From Dyadobacter sp. CY343 (GTDB lineage Bacteria > Bacteroidota > Bacteroidia > Cytophagales > Spirosomataceae): 64,000 nucleotides of DNA. A program made the position numbers and the translations under genes. This document shows positions 26,204 to 36,427 of the stretch, piece after piece. The stretch covers positions 372,001 to 436,000 of the forward strand of contig NZ_JAJUXK010000004.1 in NCBI RefSeq assembly GCF_021390335.1, written 5' to 3'. Below the pieces are notes generated by a model, which saw nothing but the letters and a program-made list of their open reading frames with translations, made no database searches and had not been told where the DNA came from. Within the stretch, counting starts at the first letter, position 1; each line of letters opens with the position of its first letter.

Positions 26204-26225
26204 GCAAATTGAAAACAGCAGCAGC

Positions 26226-26933
26226 ATGAAAGTTGAAATTTGGAGTGATGTAATGTGCCCGTTCTGCTATATCGGGAAAAGGAAATTTGAAAATGCATTA
26301 GCTGAATTTCCACATAAAGACAAGATCCAGGTGGAATGGAAAAGTTTCCAGCTAAACCCGGAAATGAAGACTGAGCCGGGAAAAGGTATTAACGAATATT
26401 TGGCCGAAACCAAAGGCTGGACCCCTGAATATGCCCAGCAGATGAATGATCACGTTACCAATATGGCGGCAGAAGTGGGCCTGGAATATAATATGGACAA
26501 AGCAGTACTCGCCAATTCTTTCGATGCGCACCGTTTTTTACAATTTGCGAAGACAAAAGGACTAGGCGACCAAGCCGAAGAGCAGCTTTTCAAAGCCTAC
26601 TTTACAGACGGAAAAAATACCGCCGACCACGATACACTCGTCGAACTGGGAGCTTTCATAGGGCTCGATTCCGCTGAGCTGAGAGCTGTTCTGGAAGGAA
26701 CACGTTTCAGTGAAGATGTGCGCAAAGATGTGTACGAGGCGCAGCAGGTTGGTGCGCGGGGAGTGCCGTTCTTTGTGCTCGACCGTAAATATGCAGTGTC
26801 AGGAGCGCAGCCTTCGGAAGCTTTTCTGGCCGCATTGGAGCAGTCTTTCGGAGAATGGGAAAAATTAAATCCCGCACCTTTGGTAGCTCTGGGAGATGGG
26901 GCAAGCTGCACGCCGGACGGACAGTGTGATTAA
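26226..26933 (+). CDS. DsbA/FrnE-like thiol oxidoreductase
   Basis: This 236-residue thioredoxin-fold protein of the FrnE/2-hydroxychromene-isomerase-like DsbA group has the active site CPFC in IWSDVMCPFCYIGKRKFE. The cis-Pro loop lies in GARGVPFFVLDRKYAVSGAQP. It has no signal peptide, so it is cytoplasmic. A second Cys pair, CTPDGQC, forms the very end; in Deinococcus FrnE a C-terminal CxnC motif also takes part in redox function. ATG 26226 starts at the conserved MKVEIWSDV. It is co-transcribed with the nitroreductase. Confidence 0.9.
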   Translation: MKVEIWSDVMCPFCYIGKRKFENALAEFPHKDKIQVEWKSFQLNPEMKTEPGKGINEYLAETKGWTPEYAQQMNDHVTNMAAEVGLEYNMDKAVLANSFDAHRFLQFAKTKGLGDQAEEQLFKAYFTDGKNTADHDTLVELGAFIGLDSAELRAVLEGTRFSEDVRKDVYEAQQVGARGVPFFVLDRKYAVSGAQPSEAFLAALEQSFGEWEKLNPAPLVALGDGASCTPDGQCD

Positions 26934-26947
26934 AATCGAAAATCTTT

Positions 26948-26984
26948 AAAAGCAGCATTTCAAGCACAGGAATGCTGCTTTTTT
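26948..26984 (+). terminator. intrinsic terminator after the nitroreductase/FrnE operon
   Basis: AAAAGCAGCATT (26948-26959) pairs with AATGCTGCTTTT (26971-26982) and ends in a T6 run. Confidence 0.9.
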
Positions 26985-27068
26985 GTGTACTTACTATATT
27001 AAATTCCGCTGGTATGGTTATGTTGTGAGAGAGTTATCCGTTTCTATCAGGACTTTCACGAACAACCT

Positions 27069-29636
27069 ATGCGTTTTGCATTTCTATTTCTGCTGCTTGC
27101 CACAACTTGTGGATTCTCAAATGCCGGCGGGATCAAAGGAAAAATCAGTACCAAAAATGGCGAATCTCTTCCCTACGCAGGGATTGCGGTCAAGGGAAGC
27201 AGCGATGGTACGATGGCGAATGCAGACGGTGAATACCAGTTTTCACTGCCTGCCGGCAACTATGAGATCATCTTTCAATACCTAGGTTTCAAAAGTCTGA
27301 CCAAAACCGTAACAATTGCCGCAGATTTCGTCGAACTGAATGTGACGATGGAAGAGCAGGCGCTGAATCTCAATGAAGCGACAGTAGGCAAATCCAAGGA
27401 AGATCCCGCATACAGTATCATGCGGCGGGCAATTGCGAAGGCTCGTTTTCACCAACTTCAACTAAGAGGTTATACCGCGAAAGTATATTCAAGAAGTACA
27501 GCGCTGCCTACCAAAATTCCCTATTTACTGGAAAAGCGTTTGAAGAAAGAAGGTATTCAGGAAGGCAAAGCGTTTATTAATGAAAGCGTTGCCGAGATCA
27601 AATACCGCCGCCCCAACCATTACAGTCAGCGGATTTTATCCACCAGAAACAGCCTCGACAACAGCATTCCCTCTCCGAACGATTACATTCTGGCCAGCTT
27701 ATACAGCCCCGAGATTGCCGGTACGATCTCTCCTCTTTCGCCCAAAGCATTTTCCTATTATCGTTTCGAATATGAGGGATATTTTGAAGACCAGGGACAA
27801 ATGGTGAATAAGATCAGGGTTATTCCGAAAGCTTACGGAGAGGGTGTTTTTAAAGGCAGTTTATTTATTCTCGAAGACCGCTGGGCAATTCATAGCTACG
27901 ATTTGCAAACTACCACACGCGGTTTGAACATTTCGGCCAAGCAGATTTTTAGTCCGATACAAAATGTGTGGATACCTGTGAATCAGCAATTCAGGCTGGA
28001 TGGTAGCTATGTAGGCTTTGCAGGGGAGTTTAAATATCTCGTTTCGTTAACCTATCAGAAATTGGACGTGGATCCGGGGCTGAAAGAGGATATTGTGATT
28101 AACGACCATAAAAATACTCCTGAAACTGCGGCGGCAAACCAGAAGCAAAACCTCGACAACCTGATCAAAGAGCAAAGAGAATTTTCGACCAAGAACTTCC
28201 GGAAACTCACTAAAAAATATGAGAAGGAGCAGAAAAAGCAAAACAACGGCGCAATAAGCGATGACCGCCTTGTACGTTCGGATTCCATTGTAATCGATTC
28301 AATGGCCAATAAACGGGATACTACATATTGGCAGGAGCTTCGGCCGATTCCGTTAACGAAGTCAGAGGTTTCCAGCTATCAAATGCAGGATAGTATTAAA
28401 GTTGTGAAAGATGCAAAAGGTGATAAAAAGCGGCCCGACTCACTCTATTTTAAACCAATGCACCTGATCACCGGCAATACTTATTCGATTGGAAACAGGA
28501 CCACATTCTATTTCAAAAGTCCGATCTGGGCGATCAGCTACAATACGGTTGAGGGTAACTCGGTGAATCTGATCACCGAATGGACAAAACGCTGGGGTAA
28601 GTCTTACTTTGTGAGCGCGAGACCGTTAATCAGATATTCGGTTGGTCGCAAGAAGCTTTACGGGAATCTGGAAACCAATGTGGGGAACGACAAATGGAGC
28701 CTGTTCCTGTCTGGTGGGGAAATGGCGAGTCAGATCAATAATAACAATCCAATCCCGCCGCTTCCAAACAGTATGGCAGCCCGGTTTTTTGACCGCAACT
28801 TCATGAAACTTTATCAGAAACAGTTTGGTAAAGTTGAATTCACGCTGCGCAATATCTCCGACGTTCTCACTTTGAATGCCGGCTTGGAGTTTGAGCGCCG
28901 GAAAGAGCTATTCAATCTCGAAAATGCAAAACCGATATTCTCCTGGGACAAATATAGCTACACGCCCAACCGGCCTGTGAACAAGGAGATAAGAAATACA
29001 GGGTTTCCGGATCATAATGCGACAATCCTGGACCTTACCGCAACAATTCGTCCCTGGCGTAGATTTTTGGTCAGGAATGGAGAAAAACGCTATTTGCGCA
29101 GCAGGGGACCTTCATTTATTGTAAACTACAAAAGTGGCCTCGCATTTGCCGGGGATGTGGATTACTCATTATTACAAGGTACAATTCGCCAGAACCTGAA
29201 TCTCGGACCAAGAAGTAACCTGGAATATTTCGTCAATGGAGGTGGATTTTTGAGCAAAAATCAAATGTATTTCCCCGACTTCCGGCATTTTATGGGCAAT
29301 GAATTTTTCTTCCAATACGCCTACCCGCCCGACCAGTTCAGAATGCTGCCCTATTATACTTACAGTACTGCTTCGCGGTTTCTACAGGCGCACGCCACAT
29401 TTTCGACCCAGCGATTTGTGATCACCCGGATAGAAGCGTTGCGGACCACCGGCATTTCAGAGACGGTGCAATTGCATTATCTGAAAGTGCCGACGATCCG
29501 CAACTATACGGAGGTTGTCTATGGAATAGACGATATTTTAAGAATACTCAGACTCGAAGCGGTGGCCCAGTTTCACGGCAGCAAATTCCAGGGAATGGGC
29601 TGGCGGTTTGGTACTTCCATTCGGATCGGCCGCTGA
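27069..29636 (+). CDS. DUF5686 outer-membrane protein with carboxypeptidase-regulatory domain
   Basis: This 855-residue protein has a signal peptide (MRFAFLFLLLATTCGFSNAG), a carboxypeptidase-regulatory-like beta domain (about 20-105: GGIKGKISTKNGESLPYAGI) and a long DUF5686 region to the end. A charged Lys/Asn-rich segment near residues 360-400 separates the periplasmic part from a C-terminal half made of alternating strands with aromatic ends, as in outer-membrane beta-barrels. The family is very common in Bacteroidota and functionally uncharacterised; transport or surface assembly is a guess. Its stop is one base from the convergent M1 peptidase stop. Confidence 0.88.
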   Translation: MRFAFLFLLLATTCGFSNAGGIKGKISTKNGESLPYAGIAVKGSSDGTMANADGEYQFSLPAGNYEIIFQYLGFKSLTKTVTIAADFVELNVTMEEQALNLNEATVGKSKEDPAYSIMRRAIAKARFHQLQLRGYTAKVYSRSTALPTKIPYLLEKRLKKEGIQEGKAFINESVAEIKYRRPNHYSQRILSTRNSLDNSIPSPNDYILASLYSPEIAGTISPLSPKAFSYYRFEYEGYFEDQGQMVNKIRVIPKAYGEGVFKGSLFILEDRWAIHSYDLQTTTRGLNISAKQIFSPIQNVWIPVNQQFRLDGSYVGFAGEFKYLVSLTYQKLDVDPGLKEDIVINDHKNTPETAAANQKQNLDNLIKEQREFSTKNFRKLTKKYEKEQKKQNNGAISDDRLVRSDSIVIDSMANKRDTTYWQELRPIPLTKSEVSSYQMQDSIKVVKDAKGDKKRPDSLYFKPMHLITGNTYSIGNRTTFYFKSPIWAISYNTVEGNSVNLITEWTKRWGKSYFVSARPLIRYSVGRKKLYGNLETNVGNDKWSLFLSGGEMASQINNNNPIPPLPNSMAARFFDRNFMKLYQKQFGKVEFTLRNISDVLTLNAGLEFERRKELFNLENAKPIFSWDKYSYTPNRPVNKEIRNTGFPDHNATILDLTATIRPWRRFLVRNGEKRYLRSRGPSFIVNYKSGLAFAGDVDYSLLQGTIRQNLNLGPRSNLEYFVNGGGFLSKNQMYFPDFRHFMGNEFFFQYAYPPDQFRMLPYYTYSTASRFLQAHATFSTQRFVITRIEALRTTGISETVQLHYLKVPTIRNYTEVVYGIDDILRILRLEAVAQFHGSKFQGMGWRFGTSIRIGR

Positions 29637-29637
29637 T

Positions 29638-31500
29638 CTATTTGGCGGGCTCGCCTTTGAAACGCGGAGATCCTTTGGGTAATGATGGAAAAATGTTGTT
29701 TTCCGGGTTAATATCTGCCATCCGCTGGCTAGGATCGATCGCAATGATTGTAATATCTGCCAGGTTGCGATTGATCGAGAAGCTATATTCAGGATAAGTC
29801 CAGCCCCAATCTGTCAGCAATGTGGTTTTTGCATACAATTTCTCAGTTTTCTCACCCCGCATAATTTCCAGCGGAATATAAAAATGCTCCTGGGTACCGT
29901 CTTTGTAACCCACTACCACATCCAGCGGCATCGGCATTTGTCCGATCCTTTCGAGTGTAATATCCGTTTGAGCGCCGTTCGGAATTACTTCCTTGATGCC
30001 GTAATCGATGGTTTTGGTCGTACCGATGAAGTCTTCCAGGTACCAGTCCAATTCGAGCCCCGACTCTTTTTCCATGATCCTTTTCAAGTCATTTGGATTC
30101 GGATGCTTGAATTTCCATTCATTGAAATACCGCTTCATGCCGCTCGCCAGCTTTTCCTGTCCGATAATATACCCAAGCTGGTTCAGGAAAACCGCTCCTT
30201 TCGAATAGGCTCCGATCGAATAAGCGCGGTTTGTATTATAATGGTCAGAATGCGTGGTCAATGGTTCTTCCAGGCCTGATTTCGCCAGACTGCGGTAACT
30301 GGCAGTACTTCCTCTTTGCGCATCATTTTTGGAAGGAAACAGCTCTGACATCACGAGATTCTCGGCATAAGTCGTGAAACCTTCGTCCATCCACGCATAT
30401 TTCGATTCGTTGGTACCCAATATCATCTGGAACCAGCTGTGGATAGACTCGTGAACGGTAACACCCACCAATCCAGAAAGTCGCTGACGTCCCATGATCA
30501 AGGTACCCATCGGATATTCCATTCCTCCGTCACCGCCCTGGATCACTGAATATTGTTTGTAAGGATACCGTCCAAATTTCTGGTTCATGATCTGGAAACA
30601 CCGCACTGCCAGCGGCTGCATATCTTTCCAGTTTCTCGCAATACTATCTGTTTCAGGCTGATAGAAAAAGTGCAGATCCAAATCATTATCCACTTTTACA
30701 ATATCATGCTTATAATTCCGATCGGCAGCCCACATAAAATCGTGTACTTCTGGTGCGATGAAATGCCAGGTCAGCTTTTCGCCCGGCTTGTGGGTAACAG
30801 GCTTTTGAGAATACCCGTGACCAATTTTGTCGGGATTCTGCAGATAGCCGGTCGCAGCGATCGTGTAAGCAGCGTCCATTTTAATTTTTACATCAAAATC
30901 ACCCCATATACCGTAAAATTCACGGGCTATATAGGGGTTTGCATGCCAGCCTTCGTAATCATATTCTGACATCTTGGGATACCACTGCGCCATCGAATAG
31001 TCAATCCCTTCCCTGTTGTCCCGTCCGGTACGACGGATTTGCAGCGGAACCTGCGCTTCAAACTCCATGTCAAATGTATGCTGCGATTTCGGCAGGATCT
31101 TCTCGGTTAATGTAACTTCAAGAATAGTCCCTACCACTTCATATTTGACAGCTTTTCCATTGTGTTTCAAAGAAAGTACCTTTTCATAACCGATCTCACT
31201 CGGCGACAATTTGGAAATTCTGTCTTTCACACGTGCATCCGGATCACTGATCGTCCTCGAACGAACGTCCATCTGACTTCCCGGCTGAAATGCATTTAGG
31301 TATAAATGATAAAAAACCTTGTGAAGCGTATCCGGGGAGTTGTTGCTGTAAATCAGCTTTTGGCTGCCTTTATATTGGTGTTTGGTAGCATCAAAGTCAA
31401 CTTCCATCTGGTATTTGGCGCGCTGCTGCCAGCGGTCGCTTTGCGCTGAGACTTCCGATGTCACCGAAATCAGGAGGAGCAACAATACATTAAATTTCAT
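29638..31500 (-). CDS. M1-family zinc metallopeptidase
   Basis: This 620-residue secreted gluzincin aminopeptidase has a signal peptide (MKFNVLLLLLISVTSEVSAQ), an N-terminal beta domain and the zinc site HESIH in VGVTVHESIHSWFQM. The third ligand is the Glu in WMDEGFTTYAENLV, about 19 residues later. The substrate-binding GxMEN motif appears as GGDGGMEYPMG, a common variant in Bacteroidota M1 enzymes. It should release N-terminal amino acids from peptides in the periplasm. Confidence 0.93.
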   Translation of the reverse strand: MKFNVLLLLLISVTSEVSAQSDRWQQRAKYQMEVDFDATKHQYKGSQKLIYSNNSPDTLHKVFYHLYLNAFQPGSQMDVRSRTISDPDARVKDRISKLSPSEIGYEKVLSLKHNGKAVKYEVVGTILEVTLTEKILPKSQHTFDMEFEAQVPLQIRRTGRDNREGIDYSMAQWYPKMSEYDYEGWHANPYIAREFYGIWGDFDVKIKMDAAYTIAATGYLQNPDKIGHGYSQKPVTHKPGEKLTWHFIAPEVHDFMWAADRNYKHDIVKVDNDLDLHFFYQPETDSIARNWKDMQPLAVRCFQIMNQKFGRYPYKQYSVIQGGDGGMEYPMGTLIMGRQRLSGLVGVTVHESIHSWFQMILGTNESKYAWMDEGFTTYAENLVMSELFPSKNDAQRGSTASYRSLAKSGLEEPLTTHSDHYNTNRAYSIGAYSKGAVFLNQLGYIIGQEKLASGMKRYFNEWKFKHPNPNDLKRIMEKESGLELDWYLEDFIGTTKTIDYGIKEVIPNGAQTDITLERIGQMPMPLDVVVGYKDGTQEHFYIPLEIMRGEKTEKLYAKTTLLTDWGWTYPEYSFSINRNLADITIIAIDPSQRMADINPENNIFPSLPKGSPRFKGEPAK

Positions 31501-31812
31501 TAGGTCTGGTATAAATTAGTTGTTAGGCAAATTAACGCTCTATGAGATTAACGGGAAATTCTCTGAATCTGACACATCGTTTGTGTTTGAAATTTCACGA
31601 TTACAGACTAGCACTTCCCGTCAAACTTCTAGGAAAAAAGGCGATTTTATCACCGGCAATGGGCATGATTCTCTACAAAAAAAGGAGAAAATGAAACCCT
31701 GGAAGCACGTTTCAGGCCCTTTGAAAGGGTTTTCGCGTGAAGACGGATTTGGCACATAATTGGTAAATACCTGATTACAAAATTTATTCAGCAACTAAAC
31801 ACTTTATCAATC
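31501..31812. other. 312-bp intergenic stretch without a supported gene
   Basis: This interval separates the start of the M1 peptidase from the small DUF1328 gene, so it should carry both divergent promoters. A 79-codon frame on the plus strand (TTG 31520 to 31759) has no family resemblance. A small hairpin CCCTTTGAAAGGG followed by TTTT lies near 31718-31734. Confidence 0.5.
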
Positions 31813-31977
31813 ATGCTAAAATGGACCGTAATATTTCTGATCGTCGCAATTATTGCGGGCGTTCTTGGATTTGGAGGAATTGCTGCCGGGGCAGCCGGAA
31901 TTGCTAAAATTCTGTTCTTTGTATTCCTTGTATTATTTGTACTGAGCTTACTAAGCCGCGGAGTCGGGCGATCCTGA
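31813..31977 (+). CDS. DUF1328-family small membrane peptide
   Basis: The 54-codon frame encodes a peptide with two hydrophobic segments, [20 protein letters not shown] and [18 protein letters not shown], and a glycine/alanine-rich turn (AAGAAGIAK). This is the standard DUF1328 (YtjA-like) pattern of tiny inner-membrane proteins, often stress-induced. ATG 31813 follows an AT-rich leader, and the gene is followed 17 bp later by a strong bidirectional terminator, both supporting a real gene. Confidence 0.85.
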   Translation: MLKWTVIFLIVAIIAGVLGFGGIAAGAAGIAKILFFVFLVLFVLSLLSRGVGRS

Positions 31978-31994
31978 CGTGACGGAAAGATAAC

Positions 31995-32035
31995 AAAACA
32001 AGAAAAGCGGTTTTACGACCGCTTTTCTTGTTTTT
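31995..32035. terminator. bidirectional terminator between the DUF1328 gene and guaA
   Basis: A 17-bp perfect stem (left arm 31995-32011, right arm 32018-32034, core AGCGGT/ACCGCT) has A-rich and T-rich outer ends, so it can terminate transcription from both convergent genes. Confidence 0.92.
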
Positions 32036-32039
32036 AAGC

Positions 32040-33569
32040 CTATTCCCACTCAATCGTTGCGGGCGGCTTGGAAGATATATCGTACACTACCCTGTTCACG
32101 CCTTTTACCTTATTGATAATATCATTGGAAACCTCTGCGAGGAATTCGTATGGTAAATGCGCCCAGTCAGCTGTCATTCCGTCAATGGAAGTTACTGCAC
32201 GCAGCGCCACTACACTTTCGTAAGTTCTCTCATCGCCCATTACACCCACACTTTGAACAGGCAAAAGCATTGCGCCAGCCTGCCAAACGTCTTTATATAG
32301 ATCCCATTTTCTGAGTCCCCCGATAAAAATCGCATCGACTTCCTGTAAAATAGCCACTTTCTCCGGCGTGATCTCGCCCAAAATACGGATCGCAAGTCCG
32401 GGCCCGGGGAATGGATGACGACCTAAAATCTTTTCGTCAATACCCAAAGTCCGGCCGACTGCGCGAACTTCATCTTTGAAAAGTGTATTGAGCGGCTCGA
32501 CAACCTTCAACTTCATAAAATCCGGCAACCCGCCCACATTGTGGTGCGATTTGATCGTAGCGGAAGGTCCGTTGATAGAAACCGACTCGATCACATCGGG
32601 ATAGATCGTTCCCTGTCCAAGCCACTTTACATCTTCTATTAAATGTGCTTCCTGATCGAAAATATCAATGAAAGACTTACCGATCGCTTTGCGTTTCGCC
32701 TCCGGCTCGGATAATCCAGAAAGATTTTCATAAAAGTGAGATCTTGAATCTACCCCCTTGATATTCAGCCCCATATCCTGATAAGAATGCAATACCTCTG
32801 CAAACTCATCTTTCCTTAAAAGCCCGTTATCGACAAAAATACAATACAGGTTTTCGCCTATTGCCTGGTGAACCAATGTAGCTGCAACCGTGGAATCAAC
32901 CCCGCCGGAAAGTGCCATTACCACCTTATCATTGCCCAGTTTTTGGCGAAGCTGGCTGATCGTCTGTTCTACAAAAGACTCAGCAGTCCAGTCTCCCTTA
33001 CAGCCGCAAATTTTGGCTACAAAGTTGTACATCAGCTTCTTACCTTCCGTAGTATGCGTCACTTCCGGGTGAAACTGAATGCCGTAAGTAAGCTCGTCCT
33101 CAATTTTAAATGCAGCTACTTTCACCGATTCGGTGGAAGCGATCACATGGAAATTCTCCGGAGCGCGAACGATGGTATCGCCGTGTGACATCCAAACCTG
33201 CGAAGAGTCGGAAAGCCCAGCGAGCAAAGAAGAATCATTATCGTCAATTTCCAGCTTGGCGCGGCCGTATTCACGGTGCTGCGAAGGTTTCACATCGCCG
33301 CCCAACTCAAAGGCCAGCATTTGTGCACCATAGCAAACGCCCAGAACAGGCACAACTTTGCGAAATTTGTCAAGATCTATTCTTGGAGAATCGGCGTCCC
33401 GAACGGAACAAGGGCTTCCGGAGAGAATGACACCTTTGATATTTGGAGTTAGATCGGGGTAGTTATTGAATGGGTGGATTTCACAATAAACATTTAGTTC
33501 ACGAACGCGCCGTGCGATTAACTGAGTATACTGTGAACCAAAATCTAAGATCAGAATTTGTTCAGTCAT
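32040..33569 (-). CDS. guaA: GMP synthase (glutamine-hydrolysing)
   Basis: This 509-residue bifunctional enzyme amidates XMP to GMP. The N-terminal class I glutamine amidotransferase has the nucleophile Cys in GVCYGAQML and His/Glu in [11 protein letters not shown]. The ATP-pyrophosphatase domain has the P-loop [14 protein letters not shown]. The C-terminal dimerisation domain ends PPATIEWE, the invariant end of GuaA. The length is normal. The leader on the minus strand contains TACCTTTA, a near-match to the -7 element. Confidence 0.97.
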   Translation of the reverse strand: MTEQILILDFGSQYTQLIARRVRELNVYCEIHPFNNYPDLTPNIKGVILSGSPCSVRDADSPRIDLDKFRKVVPVLGVCYGAQMLAFELGGDVKPSQHREYGRAKLEIDDNDSSLLAGLSDSSQVWMSHGDTIVRAPENFHVIASTESVKVAAFKIEDELTYGIQFHPEVTHTTEGKKLMYNFVAKICGCKGDWTAESFVEQTISQLRQKLGNDKVVMALSGGVDSTVAATLVHQAIGENLYCIFVDNGLLRKDEFAEVLHSYQDMGLNIKGVDSRSHFYENLSGLSEPEAKRKAIGKSFIDIFDQEAHLIEDVKWLGQGTIYPDVIESVSINGPSATIKSHHNVGGLPDFMKLKVVEPLNTLFKDEVRAVGRTLGIDEKILGRHPFPGPGLAIRILGEITPEKVAILQEVDAIFIGGLRKWDLYKDVWQAGAMLLPVQSVGVMGDERTYESVVALRAVTSIDGMTADWAHLPYEFLAEVSNDIINKVKGVNRVVYDISSKPPATIEWE

Positions 33570-33799
33570 ATATATATGCTATCTAAAATGTAAAGGTAGA
33601 CAGATTGACCGAAATCAAAAAACCAAAACCGACTCGAATCACTCGTCGCTCCATTTTACCATTCAAACTTTTTTTCAAGAGGAATGCAACATTCTTTACT
33701 CCTTTTGTATCTATCAAACAGCGAACAGACACACATTATCCGCTTATATAACATAAAAACCACTTGTGTAATCTAAGGTTCTATGTTATACCAAGTACT

Positions 33800-33807
33800 T
33801 ACATTTG
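33800..33807 (+). promoter_or_regulatory. candidate -7 element of the TonB-dependent receptor gene
   Basis: TACATTTG fits TAnnTTTG exactly, 50 bp before the receptor ATG at 33857. The -33 region is poor. Confidence 0.45.
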
Positions 33808-33856
33808 CAATGTACTGAGACAGACACCCCGGTATATTGACCACAATCTAATAGCC

Positions 33857-36310
33857 ATGAAAATTTTAATCAACCTAACAGTAGCCTTGCTACTCAGCGG
33901 AAATTTTGCGTTCGCACAAACCCCGGAACCTGCCGCAGGTAAGGGTAGAATCTCAGGATCTATTCTGGATGAAAAGTCGCAACCCTTTCCGTTTGTGAAC
34001 GTTTTACTCCTCAAAGCCAAAGATTCGACGCTTGTAAAAGGTCTTGCTGCTGACGACGACGGGAAGTTTTTATTTGATCAGGTAGCCACCGGAAAATATC
34101 TCGCGCTGGTTTCCATGGTGGGTTATCAAAAGAATTACAGCGATGTGTTTACGGTAGATAACAATGTAGTTGCGCTGCCTGTCTTCAATCTGAAAACTGA
34201 AACCCAGGCACTGAACGAAGTGACGGTTGTGTCTAAAAAACCTTTTATCGAACAGGAGATCGACCGCACGGTTGTGAATGTGGAAAACAGCATTGTTTCT
34301 GCCGGTGCGACTGCGCTTGAAGTACTCGAAAGAGCTCCGGGCGTAACTGTCGATCAGCAAAATGAACAGTTGAAACTAAGAGGAAAAGAAGGGGTAATTG
34401 TTCAAATAGACGGGAAACAGACTTTTTTGTCTCAACAGGAACTGATCACACTTTTACGCAATACCCCGAGCGATAATATTGAAAAGATAGAACTGATCAC
34501 CAATCCTTCTGCGAAATACGATGCGGCAGGTAACTCCGGGATCATCAATATCAAGATGAAACGCAACAAGAACTACGGTACAAACGGCAATATCAACCTT
34601 GGCGGTGCCTGGGCACGTTTTGGAAGAGGAAATGCTACTGCAACCCTCAATCACAGAGCGGGTAAGCTAAGTTCGTTCATCAGCGGAGGCGCTTTTCTGA
34701 ACAAAGGTTTTAATAATAATGACATTTACAGAACCATTCCTTTTGAAGATAAAGTAACGATTTTCGACCAGCGCACAGAGCGGATCAACAAGTCGCAATA
34801 CTATAATGTCCGCGCCGGGGTCGACTATTTCGCGACGGATAAAACTACGCTGGGCGTGCTTGTTTCAGGATTTTACAGTGAATTCAGCAATCCTTTCGGA
34901 CAAACCAATACCCGCATTCTGAACGAAGATCTGAGCTTGCAGCGCACTTTCCGTACCGACGTTTACAATGGCGGCAAAATGAATAATATCAGCACGAACC
35001 TGAACTTCAAACACCAGTTCAACGACAAAGGCAAAGAGCTGACCTTTGATGTGGATTATGTGAGATATGGCGGTAAAAAGAGCAGCAACCTGGATACGAA
35101 ATACTATCTGCCAGGCGGCCAGCAGGACGGAAGCCCCGAAACGGTACGCAACAATATGCCATCGGATATTAACATTGCAGTTGCAAAACTTGATTACGCA
35201 CAGCCGCTTTGGAAAGGAAAATTTGAAACCGGTTTGAAATCCAGCTTTGTAGCTTCCGATAATGATATGGTTTTTGAGACCAAAGCCGACGATTGGGTAC
35301 TTGATCCTACCCGCTCGAACCGTTTCAAATACACTGAAAATGTGAATGCCGCCTATCTGAATTACAATGGTAGTATTACTAAAAAGATCAAATATCAGCT
35401 CGGACTCCGCGGCGAGCACACGCATTCGATCGGTAACTCAGTGACATTGAGCCAGAAACGCGACAGAAATTACATCAACTTTTTCCCGAGTGTATTTTTA
35501 TCCAACCAGCTGGATACCAACAACGTACTGAACCTGTCGTACAGCCGCCGGATCGACAGACCGAATTACCAGTCGCTTAATCCATTTGAATTTTACCTTG
35601 ATCCCTACACTTTTCAAAGAGGTAACCCGAACCTTAAACCACAGTATACCAATTCATTCCAGCTCGTTCACGTTTACAAAAGTTTCCTGAATACAACCAT
35701 TGCTTACAGCCGGATCAAGGATATGATCGCAGACGAGCTTCCGCAGCAAATTGCTTCCGAAAACAAAACTTTTGTAACCTCAGACAACCTGGACAACCAG
35801 GATAATGTCAGCCTTACAGTCTCCTTCCCTATTAAGGTTGCAAAATGGTGGAACATACAAACGAATTTCACAGGGGTATACAATCATTACAATTCCGTAT
35901 ACCTGGAAGAGAAGCTGGAAATCAGACAGACGTCGTGGAATATGTATGCGGCGAACCAGTTTACGATTTCAAAAACGTGGTCAGGTGAAATCTCAGGCTG
36001 GTACAACAGTCGCGCATTTTACGGACTGTATCAGGCCAAGCCGATGGGAATGCTGAATGCTGGATTACAGAAGAATATCTGGAACAAAAAAGGTTCTATC
36101 CGCCTGAATGTGAACGATATATTCTGGACCAACAGGTTCCGCGGAAGAGCAGTGTACAAGGATATTGACTTTCACGTCAAATCGCAGTGGCCGAGCCGCC
36201 AGTTCAGGCTCACATTCACCTACAATTTTGGTAATCAAAATGTGAAAGGTGCCCGCCAGCGTAATACCGGATCTGACGATCTTCAAAAACGCGCCAATGG
36301 TGGAAGTTAG
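33857..36310 (+). CDS. TonB-dependent receptor-like outer-membrane beta-barrel protein
   Basis: This 817-residue protein has a signal peptide (MKILINLTVALLLSGNFAFAQ), a carboxypeptidase-regulatory-like domain (about 27-110: GRISGSILDEKSQPFPFVNV), a TonB plug (about 120-230: APGVTVDQQNEQLKLRGKEG, ITNPSAKYDAAGNSGIINI) and an outer-membrane beta-barrel (OMP_b-brl_3 type). It is not a SusC: it lacks the SusC TonB-linked signature and a SusD partner. Such proteins are energised importers of unknown ligands. ATG 33857 opens the signal peptide; an upstream frame extension from 33764 would run through the predicted promoter. Confidence 0.88.
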   Translation: MKILINLTVALLLSGNFAFAQTPEPAAGKGRISGSILDEKSQPFPFVNVLLLKAKDSTLVKGLAADDDGKFLFDQVATGKYLALVSMVGYQKNYSDVFTVDNNVVALPVFNLKTETQALNEVTVVSKKPFIEQEIDRTVVNVENSIVSAGATALEVLERAPGVTVDQQNEQLKLRGKEGVIVQIDGKQTFLSQQELITLLRNTPSDNIEKIELITNPSAKYDAAGNSGIINIKMKRNKNYGTNGNINLGGAWARFGRGNATATLNHRAGKLSSFISGGAFLNKGFNNNDIYRTIPFEDKVTIFDQRTERINKSQYYNVRAGVDYFATDKTTLGVLVSGFYSEFSNPFGQTNTRILNEDLSLQRTFRTDVYNGGKMNNISTNLNFKHQFNDKGKELTFDVDYVRYGGKKSSNLDTKYYLPGGQQDGSPETVRNNMPSDINIAVAKLDYAQPLWKGKFETGLKSSFVASDNDMVFETKADDWVLDPTRSNRFKYTENVNAAYLNYNGSITKKIKYQLGLRGEHTHSIGNSVTLSQKRDRNYINFFPSVFLSNQLDTNNVLNLSYSRRIDRPNYQSLNPFEFYLDPYTFQRGNPNLKPQYTNSFQLVHVYKSFLNTTIAYSRIKDMIADELPQQIASENKTFVTSDNLDNQDNVSLTVSFPIKVAKWWNIQTNFTGVYNHYNSVYLEEKLEIRQTSWNMYAANQFTISKTWSGEISGWYNSRAFYGLYQAKPMGMLNAGLQKNIWNKKGSIRLNVNDIFWTNRFRGRAVYKDIDFHVKSQWPSRQFRLTFTYNFGNQNVKGARQRNTGSDDLQKRANGGS

Positions 36311-36364
36311 ATAGGAATCCCGGCCTAGGTCAGTATTCATAAATTAGTTAGGTTTGTTATGTAG

Positions 36365-36402
36365 AAAATCCATCCCGCGCTTTGCGAGATGGATTTCTTT
36401 AT
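36365..36402. terminator. bidirectional terminator between the receptor gene and pgk
   Basis: AAATCCATC and GATGGATTT pair, extended by CGC/GCG around a GCTTT-type loop, with T-rich sequence on the right and TTTTC on the minus strand. Confidence 0.8.
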
Positions 36403-36427
36403 TAAACCAAAACTATAAATCGAAATA

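Noticed and set aside
26983..27285. 100-codon plus-strand frame before and into the DUF5686 gene
   Set aside because: It overlaps the DUF5686 signal-peptide region in another frame and has no homology I can see.
31520..31759. 79-codon plus-strand frame upstream of the DUF1328 gene
   Set aside because: It has a TTG start, no family resemblance, low-complexity charged composition and lies in a region that must carry divergent promoters.
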